From Flavobacterium sp. CF108 (GTDB taxonomy: Bacteria > Bacteroidota > Bacteroidia > Flavobacteriales > Flavobacteriaceae): a stretch of 64,000 bases of DNA. The DNA is taken from contig NZ_FQWW01000007.1 in assembly GCF_900129795.1 (NCBI RefSeq), forward strand, positions 248,001 through 312,000. Direction: 5' to 3'. The notes beneath the pieces are model-generated. The model did no database searches. It saw only the letters and a program-made list of their open reading frames with translations, and was not told the origin of the DNA. A program made the position numbers and the translations under genes. Position 1 is the first letter of the stretch, and every line of letters starts with the position of its first letter. Shown here in pieces: positions 55,844 through 64,000 of the stretch.

Positions 55844-58800
55844 ATGCCAAGACAGCAGGAAGAAATAAGGGAGATTAACAGTTACATACAGGCATGGCTT
55901 CTGGAAATTAAAATTTCCACCACATTAAGCTATACTGACATCAACAAGGTATCCGAAGGAACTTGCTTGAAACTGCTCAACCTAATTTACGGTTATGAAC
56001 TGGAGGATCTTGATAAGGAGAAGAAAAATTTTCCTGCTGTAGATCTTGGCAACAGTACTTCATCAAAGATTGCATTCCAGATAACTTCCAATACTACAAA
56101 GGACAAAATAAGGCAGTCCCTTAAAAAATTTAAAAAGCATAATCTTGATAAGCGATTTACAGGTGGCATTAAATTTTTATTACTTCACGGCACAAAGAAA
56201 ACCAGAACTACTATTGAAGGTTACGAGGATATTTTTGATGGGGACAGGGATATTCTTTATTTATCTGACCTTGTCAGAGAGATTGCTGCAATTTATGTGA
56301 GTGATCAAGAACGTTTTTTTGAAATAAAAGAATTTTTAAAATTTGAATTTGGAAATTATAATAAAAAAGTTAAACCCCTCATTTTTGGAGATGAAGCTGA
56401 TAAGGTTAGGCATTATTTAGAAGTTACCCTAAAAAGCAACGCAGCGGATGTGGATAATCTGGTTCATTTTGATGTGGGCAGAGCTGATTCTATGATTAAT
56501 ACGGAGGTTTTATTTGAGGAACCTTTTGTTGGAAAAGGGGCCGTGATTACCGGGGAGTCAGGCCACGGAAAATCACTGATAATCAGGAGTTGGGCCATCT
56601 CGCTTTGTAATAAGGATTTTGTGCCGGTCATATTGGAGGCTAAATATTGCGGCTCAGGTCTTTCTGTTTCTATTGAGAAGGTGGCTTTAGAATATGGTTT
56701 TGCCTCTGCCTTAACTTTTGTAAAAGCCTGCAGGGCTACAGGAAAGAAAATCCTGCTTGTAATTGACGGGCTTAATGAATGTACAGCAGAGACCACTGAA
56801 AGAATTATTGCAGAGCTGAAAGAGCTTTTGCGTCAATATGAAACTCTTTTTTTAATAAGTACACAGCGGCTTACCGAGAGCCTAAAAGCACTTGGAGCTG
56901 AAACCATAAAAGTCTATAAGCCTGATTCCAAATTGAAGACCGCCATCGCCGGAAAATATTCAAATTCTGTAAACAAGCTTTACCCGATTCTAGATATGGT
57001 ATCCACCTGTATGGAAGCCCGGATGGTCGGTGAGATTGGAGTATTTGGTGTTGAGAGAATCAGCAGATACAGCCTGTTTGAACTTTACGTGCGAAGAAAA
57101 CTTGGACCTGTGGATAAAGATGGTATTTATTTATTATCTGCCTTTACCAGAAGAATGTCACAGGAAATTTCCTTTAGTATTTCTTTGAGCCAGGCTGAGG
57201 GCATCATGCATGATAGTAAAATAGAAACAACTGTTCTTGATAGCTGTCTGGTTACCAAATTGTTGGTTAAGGATTTTGCCAGGATAAGTTTCAGTCACGA
57301 AATGCTGTTGGATTTTTTTACTGCAGCGAGTATCAGCAGATTCAATGCCGATTTTGAAGCTTTCAATAAAGAGTTTAATGCTCCAAAGAACGACGGAAAA
57401 AAATTGCTGATTATAGGAGCAATAGAAGATCCGGTAATTAGGGTCAATGTCCTTGAAAGTATTACCGATACTAAGTTAATTCTCCTTCTTTTGGAAGGAG
57501 AAGGAGGAGAAGCCAGCCAATATTGGGCAATTGAGAAACTCAACACTGTATTAGCAAGAATAAGCGCAGAAACAGAATCCATAAAATTTGCAATAGAAGT
57601 AAAAGACCATCCGGAGGTAGTCATTGAGGCGGGTTCGATTTCTGTATGGTCATCTGATGAACTAGCCTTTGCTGAAGCGGTTGTTTACCAGCTAATGAAA
57701 GGAAAACTATTGAAAGAGGTGTTTTTAATTACCTCCTCCATGGACAATAATCTGGATACTTCCTTTAATAACATGCTTGCTGAAGCAAGAGAGAAGAAAG
57801 TTGGTCTTCGAAACGGCCTGTTTCGTGCCGTTTATGACCCATTTAATGGAAGCTCATTTACAGTTACCGGCATTGCAACGCTGTTCAGCTCTCTTAATTC
57901 CGGATTTATTTCCTTTAGTGCAGCCAATGAAATTTCTTCAGAAGAGGTAGCAGAACTTGCCGGGGAAAATCAGCTGAAAAATGGCCAGTTTTACCTGCTG
58001 CTGCTTTTTTGTCGTTTTAGTGAGCGTTCCAAGGTTTTATTTGATTTAATTTTAAAAGCACTGACAGAGCGATGGGACTATCTTCCTACTGTTCTTAGAA
58101 TGGAAATTTTGAATGCTGTTCCGTATTGCCATGATAGAGAGGACCAGAGACTAGCACTAATCCAGGCTGTAGAAAACATCCATTCAAAACCGGGAAACCC
58201 ATTTCTATCGAGCACACTTTTTGATATACTCAGCTCTTTGGGTGCGCTTGATGATGATGCTCAGAATTATGAAGGAACGGTGCAGGCCGATTTGAATGCT
58301 ATATTGTCAAATCCGGATGACGAAAATTCGTGGCATCAAGCATTTTACATGTTTGACAATCAGTTTGACCATCCTTACAGTTCAGCCTTTAGTACTGTTT
58401 TAAACGGTCTTGATAAGAGTTCTGAGAGAACTTTTTACACGATGGCCCTTCGTCATGACGACGAATCTGATGCTTTTGTAAAAACATTAATATTCATAGC
58501 CGAGAGTGTTTTGGGAGAAGCATGCTGCCCGTATCTCATTAAGTACACAAATCGCGAAATGATTCAAACCAGCATGCCTCAGGAAAGGCTTAAAACTTAT
58601 ATTGTTGTTTGCCTAATTTTTGCAAAATACAGGTTTCCTTTGACTAGTTCTATAAAAAGTACCGATGATCCGGCTGCGAAATTTCTCTATGCCACAGCTG
58701 AGCTTTTATATTGGATCAACAGAATTGATTTGACTGATGCTGAGATTGCAGAGAATAGCAGGGATCTAATAAAGATAATTTTTAGCGATTTGTCTCTTTA

Positions 58801-59125
58801 TGTAGTTGATGGTCTTAAACTGTTCGAACATGCCTGCTATCAATCCTTTTCTCCTGAAACTTTTAAAAGGGAGGAAGTTAAATTTATTAATTCATGTTTC
58901 GCAAATCATCTTTTGGCAGCTTGCCGATCTTCTTTAAAACTAAGAGATGCAAGATATGTCTACAACCATTTCAATAATTCAAGGGACGTGTACCGGTATG
59001 CTGTCGACCAGATCGGATTGCAAGGAAATAGTAATGACATTATGATGCTTAGGGAGATTGCTGATGATATTGATTTGGGGAAAAATGCTGTAGAAGCCAT
59101 TATGAATATAGAGAAAAAAAGTTGA
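55844..59125 (+). CDS. SMEK domain-STAND NTPase
   Basis: A 1093-residue protein. The N-terminal SMEK-type domain (about 5-165) shows the family pattern: IQAWLLEIK, DINKVSE with Ser37-Glu38, LLNLIYGYELEDLDK, the AVDLGN strand with Asp67, and IAFQITS, a layout like a modified endonuclease fold. A STAND ATPase follows with Walker A GESGHGKS (237-244) and Walker B ILLVIDGLNEC (Asp308, Glu312). The C-terminal half is helical, with repeat-like character. SMEK domains are known from predicted conflict systems; molecular function is not settled. Third giant NTPase in a row. Confidence 0.75.
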   Translation: MPRQQEEIREINSYIQAWLLEIKISTTLSYTDINKVSEGTCLKLLNLIYGYELEDLDKEKKNFPAVDLGNSTSSKIAFQITSNTTKDKIRQSLKKFKKHNLDKRFTGGIKFLLLHGTKKTRTTIEGYEDIFDGDRDILYLSDLVREIAAIYVSDQERFFEIKEFLKFEFGNYNKKVKPLIFGDEADKVRHYLEVTLKSNAADVDNLVHFDVGRADSMINTEVLFEEPFVGKGAVITGESGHGKSLIIRSWAISLCNKDFVPVILEAKYCGSGLSVSIEKVALEYGFASALTFVKACRATGKKILLVIDGLNECTAETTERIIAELKELLRQYETLFLISTQRLTESLKALGAETIKVYKPDSKLKTAIAGKYSNSVNKLYPILDMVSTCMEARMVGEIGVFGVERISRYSLFELYVRRKLGPVDKDGIYLLSAFTRRMSQEISFSISLSQAEGIMHDSKIETTVLDSCLVTKLLVKDFARISFSHEMLLDFFTAASISRFNADFEAFNKEFNAPKNDGKKLLIIGAIEDPVIRVNVLESITDTKLILLLLEGEGGEASQYWAIEKLNTVLARISAETESIKFAIEVKDHPEVVIEAGSISVWSSDELAFAEAVVYQLMKGKLLKEVFLITSSMDNNLDTSFNNMLAEAREKKVGLRNGLFRAVYDPFNGSSFTVTGIATLFSSLNSGFISFSAANEISSEEVAELAGENQLKNGQFYLLLLFCRFSERSKVLFDLILKALTERWDYLPTVLRMEILNAVPYCHDREDQRLALIQAVENIHSKPGNPFLSSTLFDILSSLGALDDDAQNYEGTVQADLNAILSNPDDENSWHQAFYMFDNQFDHPYSSAFSTVLNGLDKSSERTFYTMALRHDDESDAFVKTLIFIAESVLGEACCPYLIKYTNREMIQTSMPQERLKTYIVVCLIFAKYRFPLTSSIKSTDDPAAKFLYATAELLYWINRIDLTDAEIAENSRDLIKIIFSDLSLYVVDGLKLFEHACYQSFSPETFKREEVKFINSCFANHLLAACRSSLKLRDARYVYNHFNNSRDVYRYAVDQIGLQGNSNDIMMLREIADDIDLGKNAVEAIMNIEKKS

Positions 59126-59239
59126 TGCTAAAATCGATTATTTTGATAACTTAATTGCAATTGATATGAATAATTACCAAACTAATACTGTTTAATATAG
59201 ATGAGAAAAGATAATAATTTTTAAAGGCAAAAACTTATT

Positions 59240-60262
59240 TTAGAGCAATCTTTTCCTCTCTATTCTTTCTTTAGCTTCGATCAAAATACTATGTATTTTT
59301 TTCTCTAATTCCTTTTTAGAGGGTAGTTCTGTCCAGTATTCCGCTACTATAATTCCATCCTTGTGCATCTCAAGTAATTCAATCTGCTCTCTTGAGCTCT
59401 CTGCACATAATATAAGTCCTACCGGAGGAAGTTCTCCATCAGCTTTTTCGTAACGATCAAGCCATTTAAGATATAATTCCATTTGTCCTTTATGCTTTGC
59501 TTCGAATTTCCCCAGTTTTAGTTCTATAGCTACTAAGCGTTTTAAGATGCGATGATAAAATAAGAGATCCAGATGAAAATCTTCACCATCAATTATCATT
59601 CTTTTCTGGCGTTCCACAAAGGCAAATCCTTTACCTAATTCCAAAATGAAGGTTTCGAGTTCTCTTAAGATTGACTGTTCCAGATCCTTTTCCAAAAAGG
59701 TGTCACGAAGTCCCAGAAAATCTAAAAAATAAGGGTCCTTGAAATTATTATGAATGCCGTGATTCTCGCCGGGAATCTGCAAATTTGCTATTGTAGTTCT
59801 TTCAAATTCCTTGGATGCTATTTTTTTGCGAAGCTCTCTCACTCCTAAAGTCTGGGATGCTGCTTTCTGGGCGTAAAAGAGTTTGGCTTCAAAATTTTTC
59901 AAAGGCAGTAAACTTAAAAAATGGGACCAGCTCAATTGTCGTGACAGTGTCACGACAATTTCTTGATCGCTGAACTGTTGGGCAAATTGCATCATTCTTC
60001 TGAGGTTTTTCTCTTCAAAATTCCGACCAAATTTTACAGTTAATTCTCGTGACACTGTCACGACAATCTGCTTTCCGTAATCAGCTCTCTTATTTTGTAA
60101 TGTTTTATTGTTGATCCTATTTCCAATATTCCAAAACAGCATGGTTAGTGTGCTGTTGGCTTGTGCTGCCAAAAGATGCTGGCTCTGCTCTATAAGCAGA
60201 GAAAGTTCTTTTAGCAGGATAGTGTCATCTGTGTCTTTATTTTTTCTTGTTGTCTTTGCCAT
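59240..60262 (-). CDS. DUF1016/YhcG-type PD-(D/E)XK nuclease
   Basis: Start placed at the ATG at 60262 (MAKTTRKNKDTDD); the frame is open to 60304 but that extension is atypical. The 340-residue protein has the DUF1016 N-terminal domain (about 15-160; WNIGNRINNKTLQ, YGKQIVVTVSRELT, FSDQEIVVTLSRQLSWSH) and a C-terminal nuclease domain (about 185-330) with the Asp and Glu-x-Lys of the PD-(D/E)XK fold (FHLDLLFYHRILKRLVAIELKLG). Such genes are frequent in defence islands and near restriction systems. It contains two DNA palindromes (59934-59960, 60047-60063). Confidence 0.88.
   Translation of the reverse strand: MAKTTRKNKDTDDTILLKELSLLIEQSQHLLAAQANSTLTMLFWNIGNRINNKTLQNKRADYGKQIVVTVSRELTVKFGRNFEEKNLRRMMQFAQQFSDQEIVVTLSRQLSWSHFLSLLPLKNFEAKLFYAQKAASQTLGVRELRKKIASKEFERTTIANLQIPGENHGIHNNFKDPYFLDFLGLRDTFLEKDLEQSILRELETFILELGKGFAFVERQKRMIIDGEDFHLDLLFYHRILKRLVAIELKLGKFEAKHKGQMELYLKWLDRYEKADGELPPVGLILCAESSREQIELLEMHKDGIIVAEYWTELPSKKELEKKIHSILIEAKERIERKRLL
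59934..59960. repeat. Perfect 27-bp palindrome inside DUF1016 gene
   Basis: Two 13-nt arms (AATTGTCGTGACA and its complement) around a single central base. It encodes the protein segment EIVVTLSRQLS. The core TCGTGACA-N-TGTCACGA recurs at 60047-60063 (17 bp), where the protein reads IVVTVSRELT, so the DNA repeat follows a protein repeat. Confidence 0.8.
60047..60063. repeat. Second copy of the DUF1016 palindrome (17 bp)
   Basis: TCGTGACA (60047-60054), one central base, TGTCACGA (60056-60063). Same core as the 27-bp palindrome about 108 bp away, with diverged flanks. Confidence 0.75.
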
Positions 60263-60330
60263 TTGTATATAAGAAAGGTTATGTAAAAATAAATTAAAAT
60301 CCATTTAGAATCGGTCAGAAATTTATGCTT

Positions 60331-62319
60331 TTATTTTTTTAAAATTAAAAAGGACTGTGAAGGATCATTTAAAAGACGTTCCATTTCAGAATGAACAATT
60401 TCCTGAATATCCTGTTTTATCTGCAGGTAATTTCGTTGAATCATGGTATTGTCCAGTTTGCGTACGACTGGTATTTCCTTATAATTTTCTTCTTCTTTTT
60501 TAATAGCATCATGATCGTTTATAATTTCCGAGTGAAAAGTTTTAAGTTCAATTTTGCAGTCCGGATTATCGGCTACTATGCCTACAAATTCACCGGAACT
60601 TAAGGATGAAATTTTTGATGGAGGAACGGCTGATTCCAATTGTTTGGATCGGCTGATTGATGTATCTGCACTGTTTATGGAAAGGTTTTCACGATCCTGC
60701 ATTATTTTCCCAAAGCGCTCAGAGAGCTGTTTGGCTGTATCTCCGTTTACCTGGCCGCTGATGATATTTCCGGTAATATTTAGAATCACATCTGCCTGTT
60801 CACGTCCGTAATCTTTTCGAAGCTGGCTGAAGTCCTGTATCCCCAGACAGGTAGCCACCTTATTGCTTCGTGCGGTGGCAATCAGGCTGTCCATATTATT
60901 AAGATATATTGTTGGGAATTCATCGAATATTAGACTACTTTTAAGTTTTCCTTTTTGATTGACCTGTTTGATTAAACGGCTCACATACAGGGAAAGAACA
61001 GCTCCATAGGTTTGGATTTTCTGAGGGTTGTTTCCCATACATACAATTTTGGGCTCGAGAGGATTATTGATATCCAAAGTAAAATCATTTCCTGAAAGGA
61101 CATAGTATAATTGAGAAGATGCAAGCCTGGCCATAGATATTTTCGCAGAGGCTATTTGTCCTTCCAATTGCTCCATAACGTCTGCGAGATATGCACTGAC
61201 AAAAGGATTGATAAGTACTTCTATTTCTTTTTCTGTTCTGAGCAATGTAAAGAGCTGGTCATAATCCAGCTGCATGAGTTCAATTACATGGGGCAATGTG
61301 CAGAATTCTCCATTATTGTATTTGCGGAGATACCAGATAATGGCGGTCAGGAAATTGATTGGGGATTCTACAAAAAAGTCACCCTGCTTTTTAATCCATT
61401 CGCGGTTAAGTCCCAAAAGAATAGTGCGAGCAGATTCAGAAGCATCGGTAATGTCAGTCATGGATTTTGGATCGAGCGGGTTGCATCTGTGGGTACGGCT
61501 TAGGTCATCAAAGTTGATGATATAAAATTTTGGTTCCACAGCATAAAAATGTCTGTATTTCAGCCAGGTATTGTAAGCTATTATGGTCAGGTCAGCGTAT
61601 TTAAAATCATAAACAAACATGCTAAATCTTTTTCGAATATGCTGGGTAATGACATGGCGAATTACAAAATATGATTTGCCTGATCCAGGAGTTCCAGAAA
61701 CTAATAACGAACGAAAAGGGTTGATGATATTAATCCAGCTATCTCTTACTTTATCTTTCAGATGATAACGTGCAGGCAGGTTAATCGAATATTCATTCTC
61801 CAGCAGCCTTTCTTCCTGAGGGAAAGTTTCGTTTTCCTTATTAAAAATATCTTTCCCACTGAGCCTTTTTTTAATAATTCGCGAAAGCAGCGTTCCACCT
61901 GAAAGTATCAGAAGAAAACCAATGGATGTGATTAATATATATACTATAACACTATAGATTACTTCTGTTTTCAGAAACAATAAAAGATAACTGATGAAGT
62001 AGATCAGGATACCTATTATGACATAGGCAAAGGTCGTTTTGTAGTTCAGTTTTTCATCTTTGCGGCCTTTAGCCCCCATAAGGGAAATCGCTAAAAATCC
62101 GAGTGCAAACAATTTACATTTGTGAAAATTATTCAATAGTCCTGTATTGTATATGTTACGCAGTATAGCATCACTAAATTCACTCACCAACTCCCATTGT
62201 TTGAAAGCGCTATAACATTCATAATAAAAATGGATACTCAATAATACAATACTAATGAGTCGTGTCATATCCAAAATTTTTCTAAGCGCCTGATCATTTT
62301 CTCCTGTCTGCATTCCCAT
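60331..62319 (-). CDS. Type IV coupling protein (TraG/VirD4-like) of mobilisation module
   Basis: A 662-residue membrane ATPase. Four hydrophobic segments in the first 145 residues are followed by the motor domain: Walker A GTPGSGKS (209-216), Walker B SSLIFDEFPTIYL, and a C-terminal region TNKVATCLGIQDFSQLRKDYG-like (ARSNKVATCLGIQDFSQLRK) typical of TraG/TraD proteins. It links the relaxosome to a transfer channel. It starts 14 bp after the relaxase stop. No mating-pore genes are visible, so transfer probably uses a channel from elsewhere. Confidence 0.88.
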   Translation of the reverse strand: MGMQTGENDQALRKILDMTRLISIVLLSIHFYYECYSAFKQWELVSEFSDAILRNIYNTGLLNNFHKCKLFALGFLAISLMGAKGRKDEKLNYKTTFAYVIIGILIYFISYLLLFLKTEVIYSVIVYILITSIGFLLILSGGTLLSRIIKKRLSGKDIFNKENETFPQEERLLENEYSINLPARYHLKDKVRDSWINIINPFRSLLVSGTPGSGKSYFVIRHVITQHIRKRFSMFVYDFKYADLTIIAYNTWLKYRHFYAVEPKFYIINFDDLSRTHRCNPLDPKSMTDITDASESARTILLGLNREWIKKQGDFFVESPINFLTAIIWYLRKYNNGEFCTLPHVIELMQLDYDQLFTLLRTEKEIEVLINPFVSAYLADVMEQLEGQIASAKISMARLASSQLYYVLSGNDFTLDINNPLEPKIVCMGNNPQKIQTYGAVLSLYVSRLIKQVNQKGKLKSSLIFDEFPTIYLNNMDSLIATARSNKVATCLGIQDFSQLRKDYGREQADVILNITGNIISGQVNGDTAKQLSERFGKIMQDRENLSINSADTSISRSKQLESAVPPSKISSLSSGEFVGIVADNPDCKIELKTFHSEIINDHDAIKKEEENYKEIPVVRKLDNTMIQRNYLQIKQDIQEIVHSEMERLLNDPSQSFLILKK

Positions 62320-62333
62320 GGTCTTTAATTTTT

Positions 62334-63620
62334 TTATTGATTATCAGATTGCCCTTTTCTTTTTCTCTTTTTTCGTCTGCCTTTTAATTGTCCGGGTATA
62401 TAATCTCCAGTAAATTCATATTTAAGAATAGAATCAATTAGTTCTTTTATATCATGATCTGCAGATATAATTTTATCCGGTTTTTCATCTGCACCATCAC
62501 TGGATGTATTTTCAGTAATCTCAGATTTCCTTTTAGATTCTGTTTCCTTTAAAACAGGCCCGGCTTCCCCACAGCGCTGCTCAATAGCTTTGGCAGCATA
62601 CAGCTTGCCTAAAATACTGCCGTTGCAGACACATTTTGTGAGGTGATCTACATAGGTAATTCCAAATAAAAATCCCTTGTCATTTCTTCTGCAAACCATA
62701 GCAATACCTTTTTTCTGCAGTATGGTTCCGAGTTGTGAAAACGATATTCTTTTGCCGCTCAGAAAAGCAAGATCAATTTCATTTTTGACCCTTTTCAAAT
62801 TCTCAGACCGCGCTTTTTTATTTGATATAAATTTCTTTTCCAGATTCTGCAGCGTTGGCTTATTGTAAAAACTGCTGGCTTTAATTGGAACACCTATCAG
62901 TTTTTTATCCTTATCTATTATCCTGTATACAAGTCCCCTGTGCAGAAACATTTTGGAGTTTTCACTGCCGCGTTCTGCCGATACATTATATAAGTTCAGT
63001 ACAGCATTTAGTTCCCCGATCGTGGCAAACTTATAATTGGGAATTACAGCGTTTAAAACGCCGGAAATTGCTTTTTTAGTTTCGGCGGTGCCATATTGTA
63101 CTTTACTATTATTTATAGTTTTCAGCTCGGTCTGCTGCTTTTTATCTCTGTCTTGTGCACGAACCAGACAAAAAGTATTTTCAATTTCCTTCCGGGCTTT
63201 TTCCGACTGGTTTTTTCCAATATTTTGCATATCAATTCGCCTGCCGTCAGACTGTACTCTTATCGACACGATATGGATGTGGGGATGTCCGGAATCGTTA
63301 TGCTGGTAGACCAGATAGGGCTGTTTTCCAAAGCCGATTTTACTCATATACACAGATGCAATTTCCATCAGCTTTTCTTTTGAGAGATGTATTTCCGAAG
63401 GGTCAAAATTGAGTGATATGTGTACGCTGTTCCGGGTTACATTTTCATTTAATTCGAGTTGTTTCAACAATAGTTTTAATTTAAAATCAGCAGTCATCTG
63501 ATCCACATCCATGGGATAATTTCCTTCGCCGATGCACTGCGCGACACCCAGGGAAACTTTGTTTTCATTGTACTGGAAAATACTTCGAAGGGAATGTCCT
63601 GTATTTATGATTGCAACCAT
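62334..63620 (-). CDS. Relaxase/mobilisation nuclease (HUH, MobP/MobB-like)
   Basis: A 428-residue relaxase. The metal-binding triad is H112-P-H114-I-H116 (HNDSGHPHIHIVSIRV) and the catalytic tyrosine is probably Tyr17 (SIFQYNENK). The first ~170 residues carry the relaxase domain; the rest is helical and ends in a very basic tail (KGRRKKRKRKG). It nicks oriT and leads the strand into the recipient. It overlaps the upstream MobA-like gene by 16 bp and is followed by the coupling protein. oriT is expected upstream of the MobA gene, beyond the window edge. Confidence 0.92.
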   Translation of the reverse strand: MVAIINTGHSLRSIFQYNENKVSLGVAQCIGEGNYPMDVDQMTADFKLKLLLKQLELNENVTRNSVHISLNFDPSEIHLSKEKLMEIASVYMSKIGFGKQPYLVYQHNDSGHPHIHIVSIRVQSDGRRIDMQNIGKNQSEKARKEIENTFCLVRAQDRDKKQQTELKTINNSKVQYGTAETKKAISGVLNAVIPNYKFATIGELNAVLNLYNVSAERGSENSKMFLHRGLVYRIIDKDKKLIGVPIKASSFYNKPTLQNLEKKFISNKKARSENLKRVKNEIDLAFLSGKRISFSQLGTILQKKGIAMVCRRNDKGFLFGITYVDHLTKCVCNGSILGKLYAAKAIEQRCGEAGPVLKETESKRKSEITENTSSDGADEKPDKIISADHDIKELIDSILKYEFTGDYIPGQLKGRRKKRKRKGQSDNQ

Positions 63621-64000
63621 TTTTCAGAAAGATTTTTAATACAATCTTTAATTTGGCCAATCGAATTTAAAAGCACTTTTTTCTCCAGTTCATACGCTGT
63701 AATCCAGTGTTTGAATTCGGGAATCTGCACCAGTGTGTGGAGCTTTTTGACGGCCTGATTAAAGTTGTTCCCAATACCATTCAAATCGGTTCTGAGAAGA
63801 ATTAGCTCACTCATTAATTCATCCAGAGATTCATTGCGGTATTTCATCACAATGGGTTTCTGCAGGAGATTTTTTCTTGCAAAATCACTTAGTTTGGGGC
63901 AGGTCGATTTGATAAAATTCTTCTGCAGTATTTCATATTCAGCATTGGTTAATCTTAAATGTATCCATCTGATCCTGTTTTTGTTCTGTTCTTTCATCAT
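63605..64000 (-). CDS. MobA-like relaxosome accessory protein (start at window edge)
   Basis: A 131-codon frame that begins with two ATG codons exactly at the right edge; the true start may be either of these or lie outside. The protein resembles the small relaxosome proteins of Bacteroidota mobilisable elements: basic ribbon-helix-helix start (IRWIHLRLTNAEYEILQKNF), CPKLSDFARKNLLQKP, and the conserved GIGNNFNQAVKKLH. It would bind oriT and guide the relaxase, whose gene it overlaps by 16 bp. Confidence 0.85.
   Translation of the reverse strand: MMKEQNKNRIRWIHLRLTNAEYEILQKNFIKSTCPKLSDFARKNLLQKPIVMKYRNESLDELMSELILLRTDLNGIGNNFNQAVKKLHTLVQIPEFKHWITAYELEKKVLLNSIGQIKDCIKNLSEKWLQS

Noticed and set aside
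1..64000. CRISPR array, tRNA or rRNA genes
   Set aside because: No series of spaced identical repeats and no recognisable tRNA or rRNA sequence was seen on either strand while reading.

Overview
The window looks like a Bacteroidota chromosome, most likely Flavobacterium or a close relative. It is AT-rich. It carries a SusC/SusD pair with its own ECF sigma factor and FecR anti-sigma factor, a fused GldF/GldG-like ABC permease, a LytS/LytTR pair, lipoproteins with SusD- and YceI-type signals, and Bacteroidota-type mobilisation genes (PcfJ/PcfK, MobA/relaxase/coupling protein). No tRNA, rRNA, CRISPR array, integrase or transposase was seen.

Positions 1-11.8 kb form one minus-strand block, read from high to low coordinates: ECF sigma factor, FecR, SusC, SusD, ABC ATPase, GldFG-like permease and an M16 zinc peptidase that runs off the left edge. 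It resembles a cell-surface-signalled outer-membrane uptake locus with an inner-membrane ABC system and a peptidase, so a peptide substrate is plausible. Two hairpins lie between its genes, one between FecR and SusC and one between SusD and the ABC ATPase.

Positions 11.8-24.8 kb hold small enzymes and regulators: cupin, serine hydrolase, LigB/YgiD-type extradiol dioxygenase, two SnoaL-like proteins, AraC, 4-OT tautomerase, YceI lipoprotein, zinc alcohol dehydrogenase, FMN reductase, LamG-like protein, alpha/beta hydrolase, TetR, Crp and an outer-membrane barrel. Four intergenic regions here share a palindrome of the form CTTAA-N6-TTAAG, usually in arrays with a centre spacing of about 23 bp. 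This points to one regulon.

Positions 25.1-33.5 kb hold a LytS/LytTR two-component pair, a TolC/adaptor/RND tripartite efflux operon and an HxlR regulator.

From about 34.6 kb to the right edge the DNA is a mobilisable element. One end has SSB, PcfK and PcfJ; the other has a coupling protein, an HUH relaxase and a MobA-like accessory protein. Between them lies about 23 kb of cargo that looks like a defence island: a NucS/DUF91-like nuclease protein; an unrecognised four-gene operon (membrane-anchored trypsin-like protease, secreted protein, SLATT-like membrane protein, M48-like lipoprotein protease); a Septu-like ATPase plus HNH pair; three giant STAND NTPases in a row (Mrr-like nuclease-NACHT, PD-(D/E)XK-STAND and SMEK-STAND); and a DUF1016 nuclease. 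A GC-rich structured repeat of about 130 bp occurs twice in direct orientation (37.19-37.32 kb and 43.50-43.63 kb). It brackets exactly the NucS-like gene and the four-gene protease operon. This bracketed cassette is the best candidate for an undescribed system.
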